Shown piece by piece: positions 24,930 through 33,595 of a stretch of 64,000 nt of DNA. The position numbers and the translations under genes are program-made. This DNA is from [Scytonema hofmanni] UTEX 2349. Lineage in GTDB: Bacteria > Cyanobacteriota > Cyanobacteriia > Cyanobacteriales > Nostocaceae. Location of the stretch: contig NZ_KK073768.1 of assembly GCF_000582685.1 (NCBI RefSeq), forward strand, positions 3,861,728-3,925,727. Reading direction: 5' to 3'. Under the pieces are notes generated by a model that saw nothing but the letters and a program-made list of their open reading frames with translations, made no database searches and was not told where the DNA came from. How positions within the stretch are numbered: position 1 is the first letter of the stretch; each line of letters opens with the position of its first letter.

Positions 24930-26318
24930 ATGAATGGTCAGATATTAGGCGATCGCTATCAAATTCGGCAACAATTAGGAAAAAAGGCGGGACGCCGATC
25001 GCTTTTAGCCTGTAATTTGGAAACTGAGGAATTAGTTGTAATCAAGTTACTTTCTTTTAGCAATGATTTTGAATGGGACGATCTCAAGTTGTTTGAAAGG
25101 GAAGCCGAAACGTTAAAATCCTTGTCTCATCCCTGTATTCCTCGCTATGTAGATTATTTTGAGGTAAATTCCCCTTCTATTAAAGGATTTGCTTTAGTAC
25201 AGTCTTATATCCCGGCACAAACTTTAGAGCAATATTTAAAAGCAGGACGTAGTTTTACGGAAGCGGAAGTAAAAGAAATTGCTTCATTGCTTTTAGAAAT
25301 TCTGATTTACTTGCACTCTTTGCATCCAAGAGTAATTCACCGCGATATTAAGCCTAGCAATATTTTATTGGGCGCTCGCGCTGGTAATAGTGCTGGTATT
25401 GTCTACCTTGTAGATTTTGGGTCAGTCCAGACTGTTGCTAAAGAAAGCGGAACTCGGACTGTGGTAGGAACATACGGTTATATGCCACCTGAACAATTTG
25501 GCGATCGCACAACCAACGCTTCTGACCTTTATAGTTTAGGTGCAACGTTAATTTCTTTGGTTACGGGGATTCACCCAGCAGATTTACCCCAAAAGGATTT
25601 TCGCATATCATTTGAGCATATCGCTAATCTCAGTCCTGCCTTTACTGATTGGTTGCGGTGGATGATTGAACCGAGTTTAGAAAAGCGTTTGAGTTCTGCT
25701 GTTGAAGCACTTGCAGCTTTAAATGATTCACAACCAAGAATCAATACTTTAGCTTTAAATAAACCAAATGGTAGTAAAATTCAACTTACCAAGGATAGAG
25801 ATTCGCTCTTAATTCTCATTCCGCCAGTTGGCTTTCAATCATCGATGGTGTTCACGGGTTTGTTTGCGATCGCGTGGAATTCATTTATCTTTTTTTGGAC
25901 AATTAACGCTCTTGCCGCTCCAATTCCGATCAATGTTATCTTTAGCTTATTCTCCCTTCCTTTTTGGGGTGCTGGTTTTCATCTAGCATCTTTGCTACTA
26001 TTTCCTTTATTCAAAAGTACCGGACTGCGCTTGACAAAGCAGCAAATTGCCTTCACAACCAAGATATTTGGATTTAAATTTTATCAGCGTCCATCGCTAA
26101 CACAAGATATTACTAAGTTGGTTTACACTTCCAGCCACTTTACTAAAGACTTGGAAGAAAACCGCTTTCAAGTGCCGGCGCAATTAGATATTTGGGCAGG
26201 AGTCCAGAAGTATGAAATAGGTATCAATAATGGTATTGTCAAATCTGAAGTTGAACTCGAATGGCTAGCGCATGAATTAAGCGATTGGTTACATATACCG
26301 ATTACGCGAGAATCGTAG
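24930..26318 (+). CDS. Serine/threonine protein kinase with C-terminal membrane region
   Basis: The product is a 462-residue eukaryotic-type kinase. Residues 8-275 are the catalytic domain, with the ATP lysine in VVIKLL, HRDIKPSNILL, DFGSV and GTYGYMPPEQF. The glycine-rich loop is degenerate: LGKKAGRRS replaces GxGxxG, although the other catalytic residues remain. Residues about 305-365 contain two or three hydrophobic segments that would anchor it, and a soluble C-terminal domain follows. A GTG at 24927 lies just ahead of the chosen ATG. tatA follows 48 nt downstream on the same strand. Confidence 0.92.
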   Translation: MNGQILGDRYQIRQQLGKKAGRRSLLACNLETEELVVIKLLSFSNDFEWDDLKLFEREAETLKSLSHPCIPRYVDYFEVNSPSIKGFALVQSYIPAQTLEQYLKAGRSFTEAEVKEIASLLLEILIYLHSLHPRVIHRDIKPSNILLGARAGNSAGIVYLVDFGSVQTVAKESGTRTVVGTYGYMPPEQFGDRTTNASDLYSLGATLISLVTGIHPADLPQKDFRISFEHIANLSPAFTDWLRWMIEPSLEKRLSSAVEALAALNDSQPRINTLALNKPNGSKIQLTKDRDSLLILIPPVGFQSSMVFTGLFAIAWNSFIFFWTINALAAPIPINVIFSLFSLPFWGAGFHLASLLLFPLFKSTGLRLTKQQIAFTTKIFGFKFYQRPSLTQDITKLVYTSSHFTKDLEENRFQVPAQLDIWAGVQKYEIGINNGIVKSEVELEWLAHELSDWLHIPITRES

Positions 26319-26366
26319 TAAGGACTTCAGTCCTTTCATTAATTATTCAGTTTACAGGAGACACCT

Positions 26367-26549
26367 ATGTTTGGACTGGGATGGACGGAAGTGGCTGTAA
26401 TCGCTATAGTTGCTATTTTAATTTTTGGACCAAAAAAAATTCCCGAACTAGGAAGCGCACTGGGCAAAACCCTCAGGGGGTTTAAAGAGGAAATGAAAAA
26501 TCCCAGTGACGAAAACAGTCCGGAAGAAAAAGAAGATTTCAAAAGTTAG
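26367..26549 (+). CDS. tatA: Twin-arginine translocase subunit TatA/TatE
   Basis: This 60-residue protein has one N-terminal membrane helix (TEVAVIAIVAILIFGPKKIP) with the conserved FGPKKIPELG hinge. An amphipathic helix (SALGKTLRGFKEEM) and an acidic tail follow. TatA/E oligomers form the pore for folded proteins in plasma and thylakoid membranes. AGGAGA lies 6 nt before the ATG. No tatC is in the window. Confidence 0.95.
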   Translation: MFGLGWTEVAVIAIVAILIFGPKKIPELGSALGKTLRGFKEEMKNPSDENSPEEKEDFKS

Positions 26550-26551
26550 GA

Positions 26552-26636
26552 GTCAAGAGTCAACAGTCAATAGTCAATAGTCAACAGTCAATATTTTGAC
26601 TATGGACTCTTTGACTATTGACTCTTTGACCGACTT
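26552..26636. repeat. STRR heptamers (AGTCAAC/AGTCAAT) as an inverted repeat
   Basis: AGTCAAT/AGTCAAC units (26552-26590) are followed by their complement TTTGACTATTGACTC (about 26596-26632). The whole can fold into a long hairpin. It lies between the convergent tatA and cphA genes and may end both transcripts. Confidence 0.82.
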
Positions 26637-26642
26637 CGCACG

Positions 26643-29333
26643 TCATAACAGCTTATTTAACACAGAGATTTGGGAATCCACAGGATTAGTTGTAGTATTT
26701 GGTTGATGCAACTCCTCTTTAACTAGACCGCGCAGTTTAATTAACTTAATAGCGCGGCTGACACTTTCTGGTAGAATCACCACCAGACTCTTATCTGGAG
26801 CCGTATCTAAAGCTTTGTTAATTGCTTGGGTTTCGTCCATAACGACTTCATAGCGGCAATTAGGCTTAACTTGGATGATGCCTTGGGTAATCAAACTCGC
26901 AGCCGAACCTCGTGGACGCCCCCTTGTGTCATCATCTTCTTTGACGATGATGTAGTCAAAAATATCTGCTGACAGTTTACCTAAAGTCACAAAGTCTTCG
27001 TCACGGCGATCGCCTGGTCCACCAATTACACCAATTCGCTGTCCTGTACTCCAGTTGCGGACAAATGAACCCACAGCTTCATAACTAGCCGCATTATGGG
27101 CATAATCGACCAAAGCGTGGTGATTCCCCAAATTAAACAAATTCATTCGTCCTGGGGTTTGACTCTCAGAAGCGCGGAAGGTTTTTAACCCCGCACGAAT
27201 CTGTTCAATTGTCACATTTTGCACAAACGCCGCCAAACAAGCTGCTAAAGCATTAGCAATCATAAACGGTGCACGTCCGCCCATTGTCAAAGGTATATTT
27301 TCTGCCCTTTCGATGCGGTGCGTCCAATCGCCTTTGACTATTGACAAATAGCCATTTTCATACACTGCCGCAACTCCACCCTTTTGGATGTGCTTCTGCA
27401 CCAGATCCGAATCCGGGTTCATGGTGAAGTAAGCAATATTCGCTTTGGTTTTTTCTGCCATTGCCGCAACTCGCACATCATCGGCGTTAAGTACTGCATA
27501 GCCATCAGGATACACAGATTCGGCAACCACACACTTAAGATTTGCCAATTGGTCAATAGTATCAATGTCGCCGATGCCTAAATGATCGGCGGCAACATTT
27601 AATACTACACCTACATTTGCAGCTTCAAAACCCAGCCCTGAGCGGAGAAGACCGCCGCGAGCCGTTTCCAGCACTGCTACTTCTACAGTTGCGTCTTGCA
27701 AAATTAACTGAGCGCTTTGGGGACCTGTATTGTCTCCCGTTTCCACTAAGTAATCACCGATATAAGTCCCATCTGTAGTTGTATAACCTACAATTTTTTT
27801 GGTTTGCTTATAAATGTGTGCTAGCAGGCGAGTAGTGGTGGTTTTGCCGTTTGTACCCGTCACAGTGAGGATGGGAATGCTGCTGGATTGGTCGTTAGGA
27901 AACAGCATATCCATGACTGCGCCGGCAACGTTACGGGGGATGCCAACGCTGGGGGCAACGTGCATCCGGAAACCGGGGGCAGCGTTTACTTCGACAATCA
28001 CGCCATCAACTTCGCGCAAAGGACGGCTAATATCGGTGGTGACAACATCAAGTCCGCCGATATCCAAACCGATAATTTTGACTACCCGTTGTGCTAGCCA
28101 AACGGTTTCTGGATGGATTTCGTCGGTGCGGTCTACAGCAATACCACCTGTACTGAGGTTAGCAGTTGCCCGTAGATAACACATTTCACCTTTATTTGGC
28201 ACGCTATTGAGAGTGTAGCCTTGCCTTTCTAGTAGCTGATAACTGTTGCGGTCTAGTTCAATTTTTGTCAGGACATTATCATGTCCTTCACCGCGATTTG
28301 GGTCTTGATTGGTTTCGTCAATTAGTTCGGCTACAGTGGATCTGCCATTACCAACTACATGAGCGGGCACGCGTTCCGCTACTGCTACGACCTTACCATT
28401 TATCACGAGTACTCGATGGTCGCGACCGACATAATAGCGCTCAACAATGATTGAGCGGGAAACTTGTCTGGCAGCATCGTAAGCGGCTGAAGCTTCTTCT
28501 TTGGTGCGGATATCAATGGTGATCCCGCGTCCATGATTGCCATCTAGGGGCTTGATGACGATGGGAAAGCCACCAACCATTTCAATAGCTTCATCCAAAT
28601 CGTCCAAGAAGTTGATGACTGTGCCTCTAGGGACTGGCACGCCGGATGCCGCTAAGATGCGTTTGGTGGCTTCTTTGTCGCCAGCGAGTTCTACCCCCAG
28701 AACGCTGGTATTATCGGTCATTGTGGCTTGCATCCGCTTTTGATTAGCGCCGTAGCCCAGCTGAATCAAAAAGCGTGCCGGCAGAGACATCCAGGGAATG
28801 CCTCTTTTTTCGGCTTCTTTGACAATTGCTTCTGTTGAGGGTCCTAAGGAAGCATCACGCCACAATTCTTTTAAGTCTTGTATATCTTGCTCTAATTCGG
28901 CTTTAGGATAGCGACCTCGATCAACTATGCTTTGGCACAACCGCACTGCTGCCCGTGCTGCATAGCGTCCGGCTTCTTCATTCAGGTATTCAATTACTAC
29001 CTGGTAAACCCCAGGTGTGGCGGTTTCGCGAGTCCGACCAAAGCCTACCTGCATTCCGGATAATTCCTGGAGTTCTAAGGCTACGTGTTCGGCGATGTGA
29101 CCCATCATGGTGCCTTCGCGAACCCGTAACAAAAAGCCACCACGACAGCCAGGGGAGCAATAATGACCCTCCAAACTTGGCAGTGCCTCAACTAATCCTT
29201 CATAGAAGCCAGGAATTTCATTCGAGGGCGTCTCGGCGAGATTTTCCAAGTCGAGGCGCATGACTATGAGCTTGTGGCGTCGAATGCTCCAGTAATTGGG
29301 GCCGCGTAATGTCTGGATCTTGAGGATTCTCAT
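26643..29333 (-). CDS. cphA: Cyanophycin synthetase
   Basis: CphA polymerises aspartate and arginine into the nitrogen reserve cyanophycin, using ATP. The 896-residue enzyme has the three expected parts. These are an N-terminal domain (MRILKIQTLRGPNYWSIRRH), an ATP-grasp domain (about 220-470, GVPVPRGTVI, FPIVIKPLDGNHGRGI) and a Mur-ligase-like domain with the P-loop TVTGTNGKTTTTR and ALVDYAHNAASYEAV. The length fits CphA1 of nitrogen-fixing and other cyanobacteria. cphB lies 182 nt upstream on the same strand, making the standard cphBA cluster. Confidence 0.98.
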   Translation of the reverse strand: MRILKIQTLRGPNYWSIRRHKLIVMRLDLENLAETPSNEIPGFYEGLVEALPSLEGHYCSPGCRGGFLLRVREGTMMGHIAEHVALELQELSGMQVGFGRTRETATPGVYQVVIEYLNEEAGRYAARAAVRLCQSIVDRGRYPKAELEQDIQDLKELWRDASLGPSTEAIVKEAEKRGIPWMSLPARFLIQLGYGANQKRMQATMTDNTSVLGVELAGDKEATKRILAASGVPVPRGTVINFLDDLDEAIEMVGGFPIVIKPLDGNHGRGITIDIRTKEEASAAYDAARQVSRSIIVERYYVGRDHRVLVINGKVVAVAERVPAHVVGNGRSTVAELIDETNQDPNRGEGHDNVLTKIELDRNSYQLLERQGYTLNSVPNKGEMCYLRATANLSTGGIAVDRTDEIHPETVWLAQRVVKIIGLDIGGLDVVTTDISRPLREVDGVIVEVNAAPGFRMHVAPSVGIPRNVAGAVMDMLFPNDQSSSIPILTVTGTNGKTTTTRLLAHIYKQTKKIVGYTTTDGTYIGDYLVETGDNTGPQSAQLILQDATVEVAVLETARGGLLRSGLGFEAANVGVVLNVAADHLGIGDIDTIDQLANLKCVVAESVYPDGYAVLNADDVRVAAMAEKTKANIAYFTMNPDSDLVQKHIQKGGVAAVYENGYLSIVKGDWTHRIERAENIPLTMGGRAPFMIANALAACLAAFVQNVTIEQIRAGLKTFRASESQTPGRMNLFNLGNHHALVDYAHNAASYEAVGSFVRNWSTGQRIGVIGGPGDRRDEDFVTLGKLSADIFDYIIVKEDDDTRGRPRGSAASLITQGIIQVKPNCRYEVVMDETQAINKALDTAPDKSLVVILPESVSRAIKLIKLRGLVKEELHQPNTTTNPVDSQISVLNKLL

Positions 29334-29395
29334 GGGAATAGGTAGATGGAGATTCGGAACCTAAATTCTAGTTTTTTACTAGTTTCATACTTGAA

Positions 29396-29486
29396 TTGAC
29401 CGCTAAACTGTTCATGAAAAACAGTTTTTTCTTTTTACATGGTATGATGATTATTTTTCTCCAGCTAGCGAGAAATTAGCGGTCAA
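29396..29486. promoter_or_regulatory. Inverted-repeat element between cphB and cphA
   Basis: TTGACCGCTAA (29396-29406) and TTAGCGGTCAA (29476-29486) are perfect 11-bp inverted repeats, 69 bp apart. Between them AAACTGTT/AACAGTTT forms an 8-bp hairpin followed on the plus strand by TTTCTTTTT. The element lies 63-153 nt upstream of the cphA start and could be a folded leader, an operator pair or a tiny MITE. Confidence 0.5.
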
Positions 29487-29515
29487 CACAGTGTACCTTC
29501 AGATACTCTATTCCG

Positions 29516-30379
29516 TCAGCTGGAAATACGGTGTACAGCGGGCAGGACTGTGCGTTGGTAGAGGTGGAAGCGATCGCCATGACTGAGGATATGCAGTCGT
29601 AAATTATGCACCGTTAGCGGTTCTGAGGCTCCCACATGGGGTTCGTTGGTGTGTGTCACTTCTGTGGGATCGACAATTGTCACACTGCCTTTGCCCATAG
29701 CTTGCAGCCAACCATCCCTTTCAAACATGGCACAAGTATCTTCATCGATACCAATACCGAGGCGATCGGGATGTGCGGCGATCGCACTAATTAACCTTCC
29801 CATCCGATTGCGATTGTGAAAGTGTTGATCGACAATCACCTCTGGAATAAATCCTAAACCTGTTGCCATATCAACTAGAGAACGTTTTGGTGTCTCACCA
29901 CTACCACCCCCAGCAATCATATGATGCCCCATGACTGCTGCCCCTGCCGAAGTACCTGCGAGAGTTAGCTGCCCTGCCCTCACTCGTTGCCTGATAATTT
30001 CCATTGCTGGCGTATCCGCCAACACACCACACAGGCGCAATTGATCCCCCCCTGTCAAAAACACCCCGCTACAGGCTTCTAAGGATGCTTTTGTTTCGCT
30101 ACTTTCACACTGATCCCGTTCTCGAATGTCTAATATCTCAACCTTTTTAGCACCCATTTCTTCAAAAATCCGGGTATACCGACCACCAATGATGGCAGGT
30201 TCGCGAGAGGCTGATGGAATTATTGTAATATAGCCATTGCTAGCACCGGCACGTCCAAAAAAAGTTCTGAGGATTTCACGTCCGTGAACTTTGTCTTCTG
30301 CGCCTCCGATAACCAGAACGGCGGTCTTAGTTGCTTGAGGTGTCCTCATTTCCAGCGATTTAGCTTTTAATTGCGGCAT
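29516..30379 (-). CDS. cphB: Cyanophycinase
   Basis: CphB is an exopeptidase of the S51 family that cuts cyanophycin into beta-Asp-Arg dipeptides. The product has 287 residues from ATG 30379, which has AGGAGA 8 nt upstream; an in-frame ATG at 30418 lacks such a site. The nucleophile serine lies in LAGTSAGAAVMGHH, with VFLTGGDQLRL and GLGFIPEVIVDQHFHNRNRMGRL as further family motifs. It is upstream of cphA and probably co-transcribed with it, coupling mobilisation and synthesis. Confidence 0.96.
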   Translation of the reverse strand: MPQLKAKSLEMRTPQATKTAVLVIGGAEDKVHGREILRTFFGRAGASNGYITIIPSASREPAIIGGRYTRIFEEMGAKKVEILDIRERDQCESSETKASLEACSGVFLTGGDQLRLCGVLADTPAMEIIRQRVRAGQLTLAGTSAGAAVMGHHMIAGGGSGETPKRSLVDMATGLGFIPEVIVDQHFHNRNRMGRLISAIAAHPDRLGIGIDEDTCAMFERDGWLQAMGKGSVTIVDPTEVTHTNEPHVGASEPLTVHNLRLHILSHGDRFHLYQRTVLPAVHRISS

Positions 30380-31039
30380 TGTGTTTCTCCTGTCAACAAC
30401 TTCGGGTGAATAAAACAAGGTTCAGTATTTGTAATGATGTTCCCGCTTCGCTTCAAAGGAGGACACTTCAACAAACGCTCTTGTCGCGGCTTTTGTGTGA
30501 AACTTTGCTCTGTTGCTTGATGTGGTAGACACCGGCTGAAGGCAGGGAGAAATTGATGCTTCCTTCAGCAGGTGTCGTACTTCAACCGGCGATAGAGTCC
30601 CTTGCCGTGGCGATCGCGCAAAGCTCTTGTTTTTCACCTGTCTTAATTTTCCAGACTGGTAAAATACTGCTTGGGGAAAGCAGGTGTTGGCAAGCTTTTT
30701 TCTGAGACTGGCTTGATGCATCCGGTGGAAGTTGTTAACTTGCTTCGATTATTAATTTAAATGTAGTTGTCACAATATTTAAACATAAATTAAGTAATTA
30801 GAAAAACTTTTGCTGGCGCACAAAATCCAATCTTCTCTGGTACTTTTAGATACTATTGATGAAGCTCCATAAGTCTTTGACGCAACATCACTCCGAAAAA
30901 AGAGCTTTTTGAAGAGGGGGAAAGGGGAAAGGGGAAAGGGAAATGTCCCCTCCTCAAGAACGCTCCCTCTGCTCAAGAAAGCTCCTTCTTTTCTCCAAAC
31001 ATGCCAATTTAAGATTAGTGTCCTTGAATACGAATTACT
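30380..31039. other. Intergenic region upstream of cphB and trmD
   Basis: The cphB leader is about 340 bp without a clear gene. A 99-codon minus-strand frame (30422-30721) shows no family likeness and no ribosome site. A GGGGAAA heptamer tract lies at about 30913-30945. The trmD promoter should lie in 30960-31039. Confidence 0.5.
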
Positions 31040-31729
31040 GTGCGCTTTGATATAGTTACGCTATTTCCTGACTCGTTTATCTCTGTTCTCAGTTCTGGAT
31101 TGCTGGGTAAAGCTTTAGCAAAAAAAATTGCCGAAATTAATTTGGTTAATCCACGAGACTTTACCACCGACAAGCACCGCAAGGTGGATGATGAACCATA
31201 TGGTGGTGGAGTGGGAATGCTGATGAAGCCAGAACCAATTTTTAAAGCTGTGGAGTCGCTGCCGATTTTACCTCGCAGAGAGGTTATTTTGATGAGTCCT
31301 CAAGGTCAAACGATAAATCAACCACTCTTACGAGAACTGGTGACAAATTATGACCAGTTAATTGTCATTTGCGGACATTATGAAGGAGTAGATGAGCGAG
31401 TGCAGCATTTAGTTACTCGTGAGGTTTCTTTGGGTGATTTTGTTCTGACTGGTGGAGAAATTCCCGCAATGGCTTTGATTAATGGGGTCATGCGACTAAT
31501 TCCCGGAACTGTGGGTAAAGCCGAGTCTTTACAATCAGAAAGTTTTGAGGAAGGATTATTAGACTATCCTCAGTATACCCGTCCGGCAAATTTTCGGGGC
31601 TGGAAAGTACCTGATGTGTTACTTAGCGGTAATCATGCTGCGATCGCTAAATGGCGTTATCAGCAACAAGTTGCCAGAACACGCTTACGTCGTCCTGATT
31701 TGTTGAACGAGTCGGGGGAGGGGAGATGA
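31040..31729 (+). CDS. trmD: tRNA (guanine-N1-)-methyltransferase
   Basis: TrmD methylates G37 next to the anticodon, which prevents frameshifting. The 229-residue SPOUT enzyme has the knot motifs IVICGHYEGVDERV and SLGDFVLTGGEIPAMALINGVMRLIPG, plus the N-terminal MRFDIVTLFPDSF. Translation starts at GTG 31040. No rpsP, rimM or rplS is adjacent, unlike in many bacteria. Confidence 0.96.
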   Translation: MRFDIVTLFPDSFISVLSSGLLGKALAKKIAEINLVNPRDFTTDKHRKVDDEPYGGGVGMLMKPEPIFKAVESLPILPRREVILMSPQGQTINQPLLRELVTNYDQLIVICGHYEGVDERVQHLVTREVSLGDFVLTGGEIPAMALINGVMRLIPGTVGKAESLQSESFEEGLLDYPQYTRPANFRGWKVPDVLLSGNHAAIAKWRYQQQVARTRLRRPDLLNESGEGR

Positions 31730-31732
31730 GGG

Positions 31733-31893
31733 GGATGAGGGGGGACAAGGGGATGGGGAGATTTAAAGAGGGGAAAAGGTTAAAGGGTAAAGGGTAAAGG
31801 TATAGAAATAAAGAGTTATTTAAATCACTCATGATATTTTTTTCCCCCTTTCCCTTTCCCCTTTCCCCCTCCTCAGATTGCCCAATGCCCATT
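31733..31893. repeat. Purine-rich heptamers and their complement between trmD and ispF
   Basis: GGGGATGAG/GGGGACAAG units, then GGTAAAG units (31780-31802), are followed by TTTCCCC/CCCTTTC units (31842-31873) that could pair with them. The end reads CCCAATGCCCATTAACTAAC. The gap has no gene. Confidence 0.75.
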
Positions 31894-31916
31894 AACTAAC
31901 AACCATTAACTAACAA

Positions 31917-32399
31917 ATGACTAATATTCGCATTGGTAACGGTTATGATATTCACCGACTGGTGAGCGATCGCTCTTTAATTTTGGGAGGTGTTAAGATT
32001 CCTCACGAAGTTGGTTTGTTGGGACATAGTGATGCTGATGTCTTGACGCACGCGATTATGGACGCAATGTTGGGTGCTTTGTCTTTGGGGGATATTGGAC
32101 ATTATTTCCCCCCACATGATGCTCAATGGGCAGGGGCTGATAGTTTAATGTTATTAGCTCAAGTACATGAATTGATACGCGATCGCGGTTGGCAAATTGG
32201 CAATATTGATTCGGTAGTCGTCGCAGAACGTCCAAAATTGAAACCACATATTGATAAAATGCGCGACAAACTAGCAGGTGTTTTACATCTTTCACCAAAT
32301 CAAGTTGGTATCAAAGCCACAACTAATGAAAAATTAGGTCCTGTAGGACGCGAAGAAGGTATTTGTGCTTATGCTGTTGTTTTGCTCTTTGCTGAGTAA
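31917..32399 (+). CDS. ispF: 2-C-methyl-D-erythritol 2,4-cyclodiphosphate synthase
   Basis: IspF makes the cyclodiphosphate intermediate of the MEP isoprenoid pathway, which feeds carotenoids, phytol and quinones. The 160-residue product has the metal ligands Asp and His in GYDIHRL and the third in GHSDADVLTHAIMDAMLGA. It also has GDIGHYFPP and the substrate-binding TTNEKLGPVGREEGI. ATG 31917 gives the expected N-terminus. Confidence 0.97.
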   Translation: MTNIRIGNGYDIHRLVSDRSLILGGVKIPHEVGLLGHSDADVLTHAIMDAMLGALSLGDIGHYFPPHDAQWAGADSLMLLAQVHELIRDRGWQIGNIDSVVVAERPKLKPHIDKMRDKLAGVLHLSPNQVGIKATTNEKLGPVGREEGICAYAVVLLFAE

Positions 32400-32501
32400 T
32401 TTTTCAATGTTTAGGCTGAATGAGGCTATATAAGAGTCGTTAATATAGGAATTAATGATTGATAGCACAAAAAAACTTGAACTTGATAGGAAATTAGAAC
32501 A

Positions 32502-32960
32502 ATGCAAGCTACAAACTTACAATATTCACAACGTCCTGATTTTGTGGCATTAGACAAAGAAGGACAAATTATTCTCATAGCCGAAGTAAAAGGTAATCCA
32601 TTTGACTCAAATAGACAAAAGACAAAAGAAAATGCTATCTTGCAAATTATTGAGTTTTTGCAAGCTGAGAAAGCTTTGGTTCCCTTTGTCATGTTTGTTG
32701 ACTTGGAAAATGTTTTAGTTTTTCGATGGGATGGTTGCAATTTATTAGAAGTTCTTAATCTTAATACTGCTGATGTGCTGAGTCATTACGAACCAGAATT
32801 TCATCAAAAACAAATTTTTGAACTTTATCTCGCAGGTTTAATAGAAGCCTGGATAAGTGATTTTTGCTATCACTGGAAGTCAGAAATGCCCCCAGGATCA
32901 AAGGAGATGGCAGAAATAGGTTTGTCACAGTTATTAGAAGATGGACTTACTCAGCCTTAG
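32502..32960 (+). CDS. Putative PD-(D/E)xK-type nuclease-like protein
   Basis: I do not recognise a named family. The 152-residue protein has the pattern PDFVALDKEGQIILIAEVKG near residues 12-31, that is PD, then 15 residues, then ExK. This matches the catalytic core of PD-(D/E)xK nucleases, with a following helix containing QKTKENAILQ. It has no membrane segment. The next gene encodes a PIN-like protein and starts 12 nt later, so they form a two-gene unit. Low GC and no HIP1 sites within it hint at recent acquisition. An enzymatic role is inferred from the motif only. Confidence 0.65.
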   Translation: MQATNLQYSQRPDFVALDKEGQIILIAEVKGNPFDSNRQKTKENAILQIIEFLQAEKALVPFVMFVDLENVLVFRWDGCNLLEVLNLNTADVLSHYEPEFHQKQIFELYLAGLIEAWISDFCYHWKSEMPPGSKEMAEIGLSQLLEDGLTQP

Positions 32961-32972
32961 GTAGCGTTGGCA

Positions 32973-33575
32973 GTGATACTTTACGTAGAAACAAACTTTT
33001 TGATGAGCATTGCTAAAGGACAGGATGAATTAGCAGAAAATTTGCTGCATAATACACCTATATCAGTCCACTTAACAATACCTAGCATTTGTTATGTAGA
33101 ATCTTTGGCAACTTTAGAGCAAGTAGATAAGCATAATCAGGATTTTATTAATCGGTTAGATATTCAAGTTAACGAAGCAGGAAGAGATAAAACTTCACAA
33201 AATGCAAAATTAATTGTTAATTTGTTGAAACAAGCTAAGATTAGCTTTCTTGAGCGCACAAATGATATTACACAGCGTTTTTATGTAGCCTTTAACCAGC
33301 TTAATTGTCAAGCAGAAATAATTACATTAGATACTAATATTTTTCAAGAAAGCTTGGAAAGAAATATCCTTGAAAAGCACCTGATAGACAAATTAATTTT
33401 AGAGTGTATAATTCACCATGCCCGCTTACATGTTAGTGAGACAAAAGTATTTTTAAGTAGCAATTCTCAAGAATTTGGTAAACGGGAAGTTGTAGAAATA
33501 TTACAAAATAGCGGTATTCAGTATTTCAACAAAACTCAAAACTTCCTCGGTTGGCTACAATCTCAATTACTTTAG
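32973..33575 (+). CDS. PIN-domain-like protein
   Basis: The protein has about 200 residues and shows a PIN-like order of acidic residues: VETNFLMSIA at the N-terminus, CYVESLATLEQ near residue 42, ITLDTNIFQESLE near 120, and FLSSNSQEFGKREV near 170. It is larger than VapC toxins (~130 residues). It begins at GTG 32973 (a TTG at 32967 is also possible), 12 nt after the PD-(D/E)xK-like gene, so the pair is probably translationally linked. RNase activity is inferred from the fold, not shown. Confidence 0.65.
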   Translation: MILYVETNFLMSIAKGQDELAENLLHNTPISVHLTIPSICYVESLATLEQVDKHNQDFINRLDIQVNEAGRDKTSQNAKLIVNLLKQAKISFLERTNDITQRFYVAFNQLNCQAEIITLDTNIFQESLERNILEKHLIDKLILECIIHHARLHVSETKVFLSSNSQEFGKREVVEILQNSGIQYFNKTQNFLGWLQSQLL

Positions 33576-33595
33576 CAAAATCAAATATTCAAATT

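Noticed and set aside
30422..30721. 99-codon minus-strand frame upstream of cphB
   Set aside because: It has no recognisable motif, no ribosome-binding site and atypical composition. It probably lies in the cphB leader.
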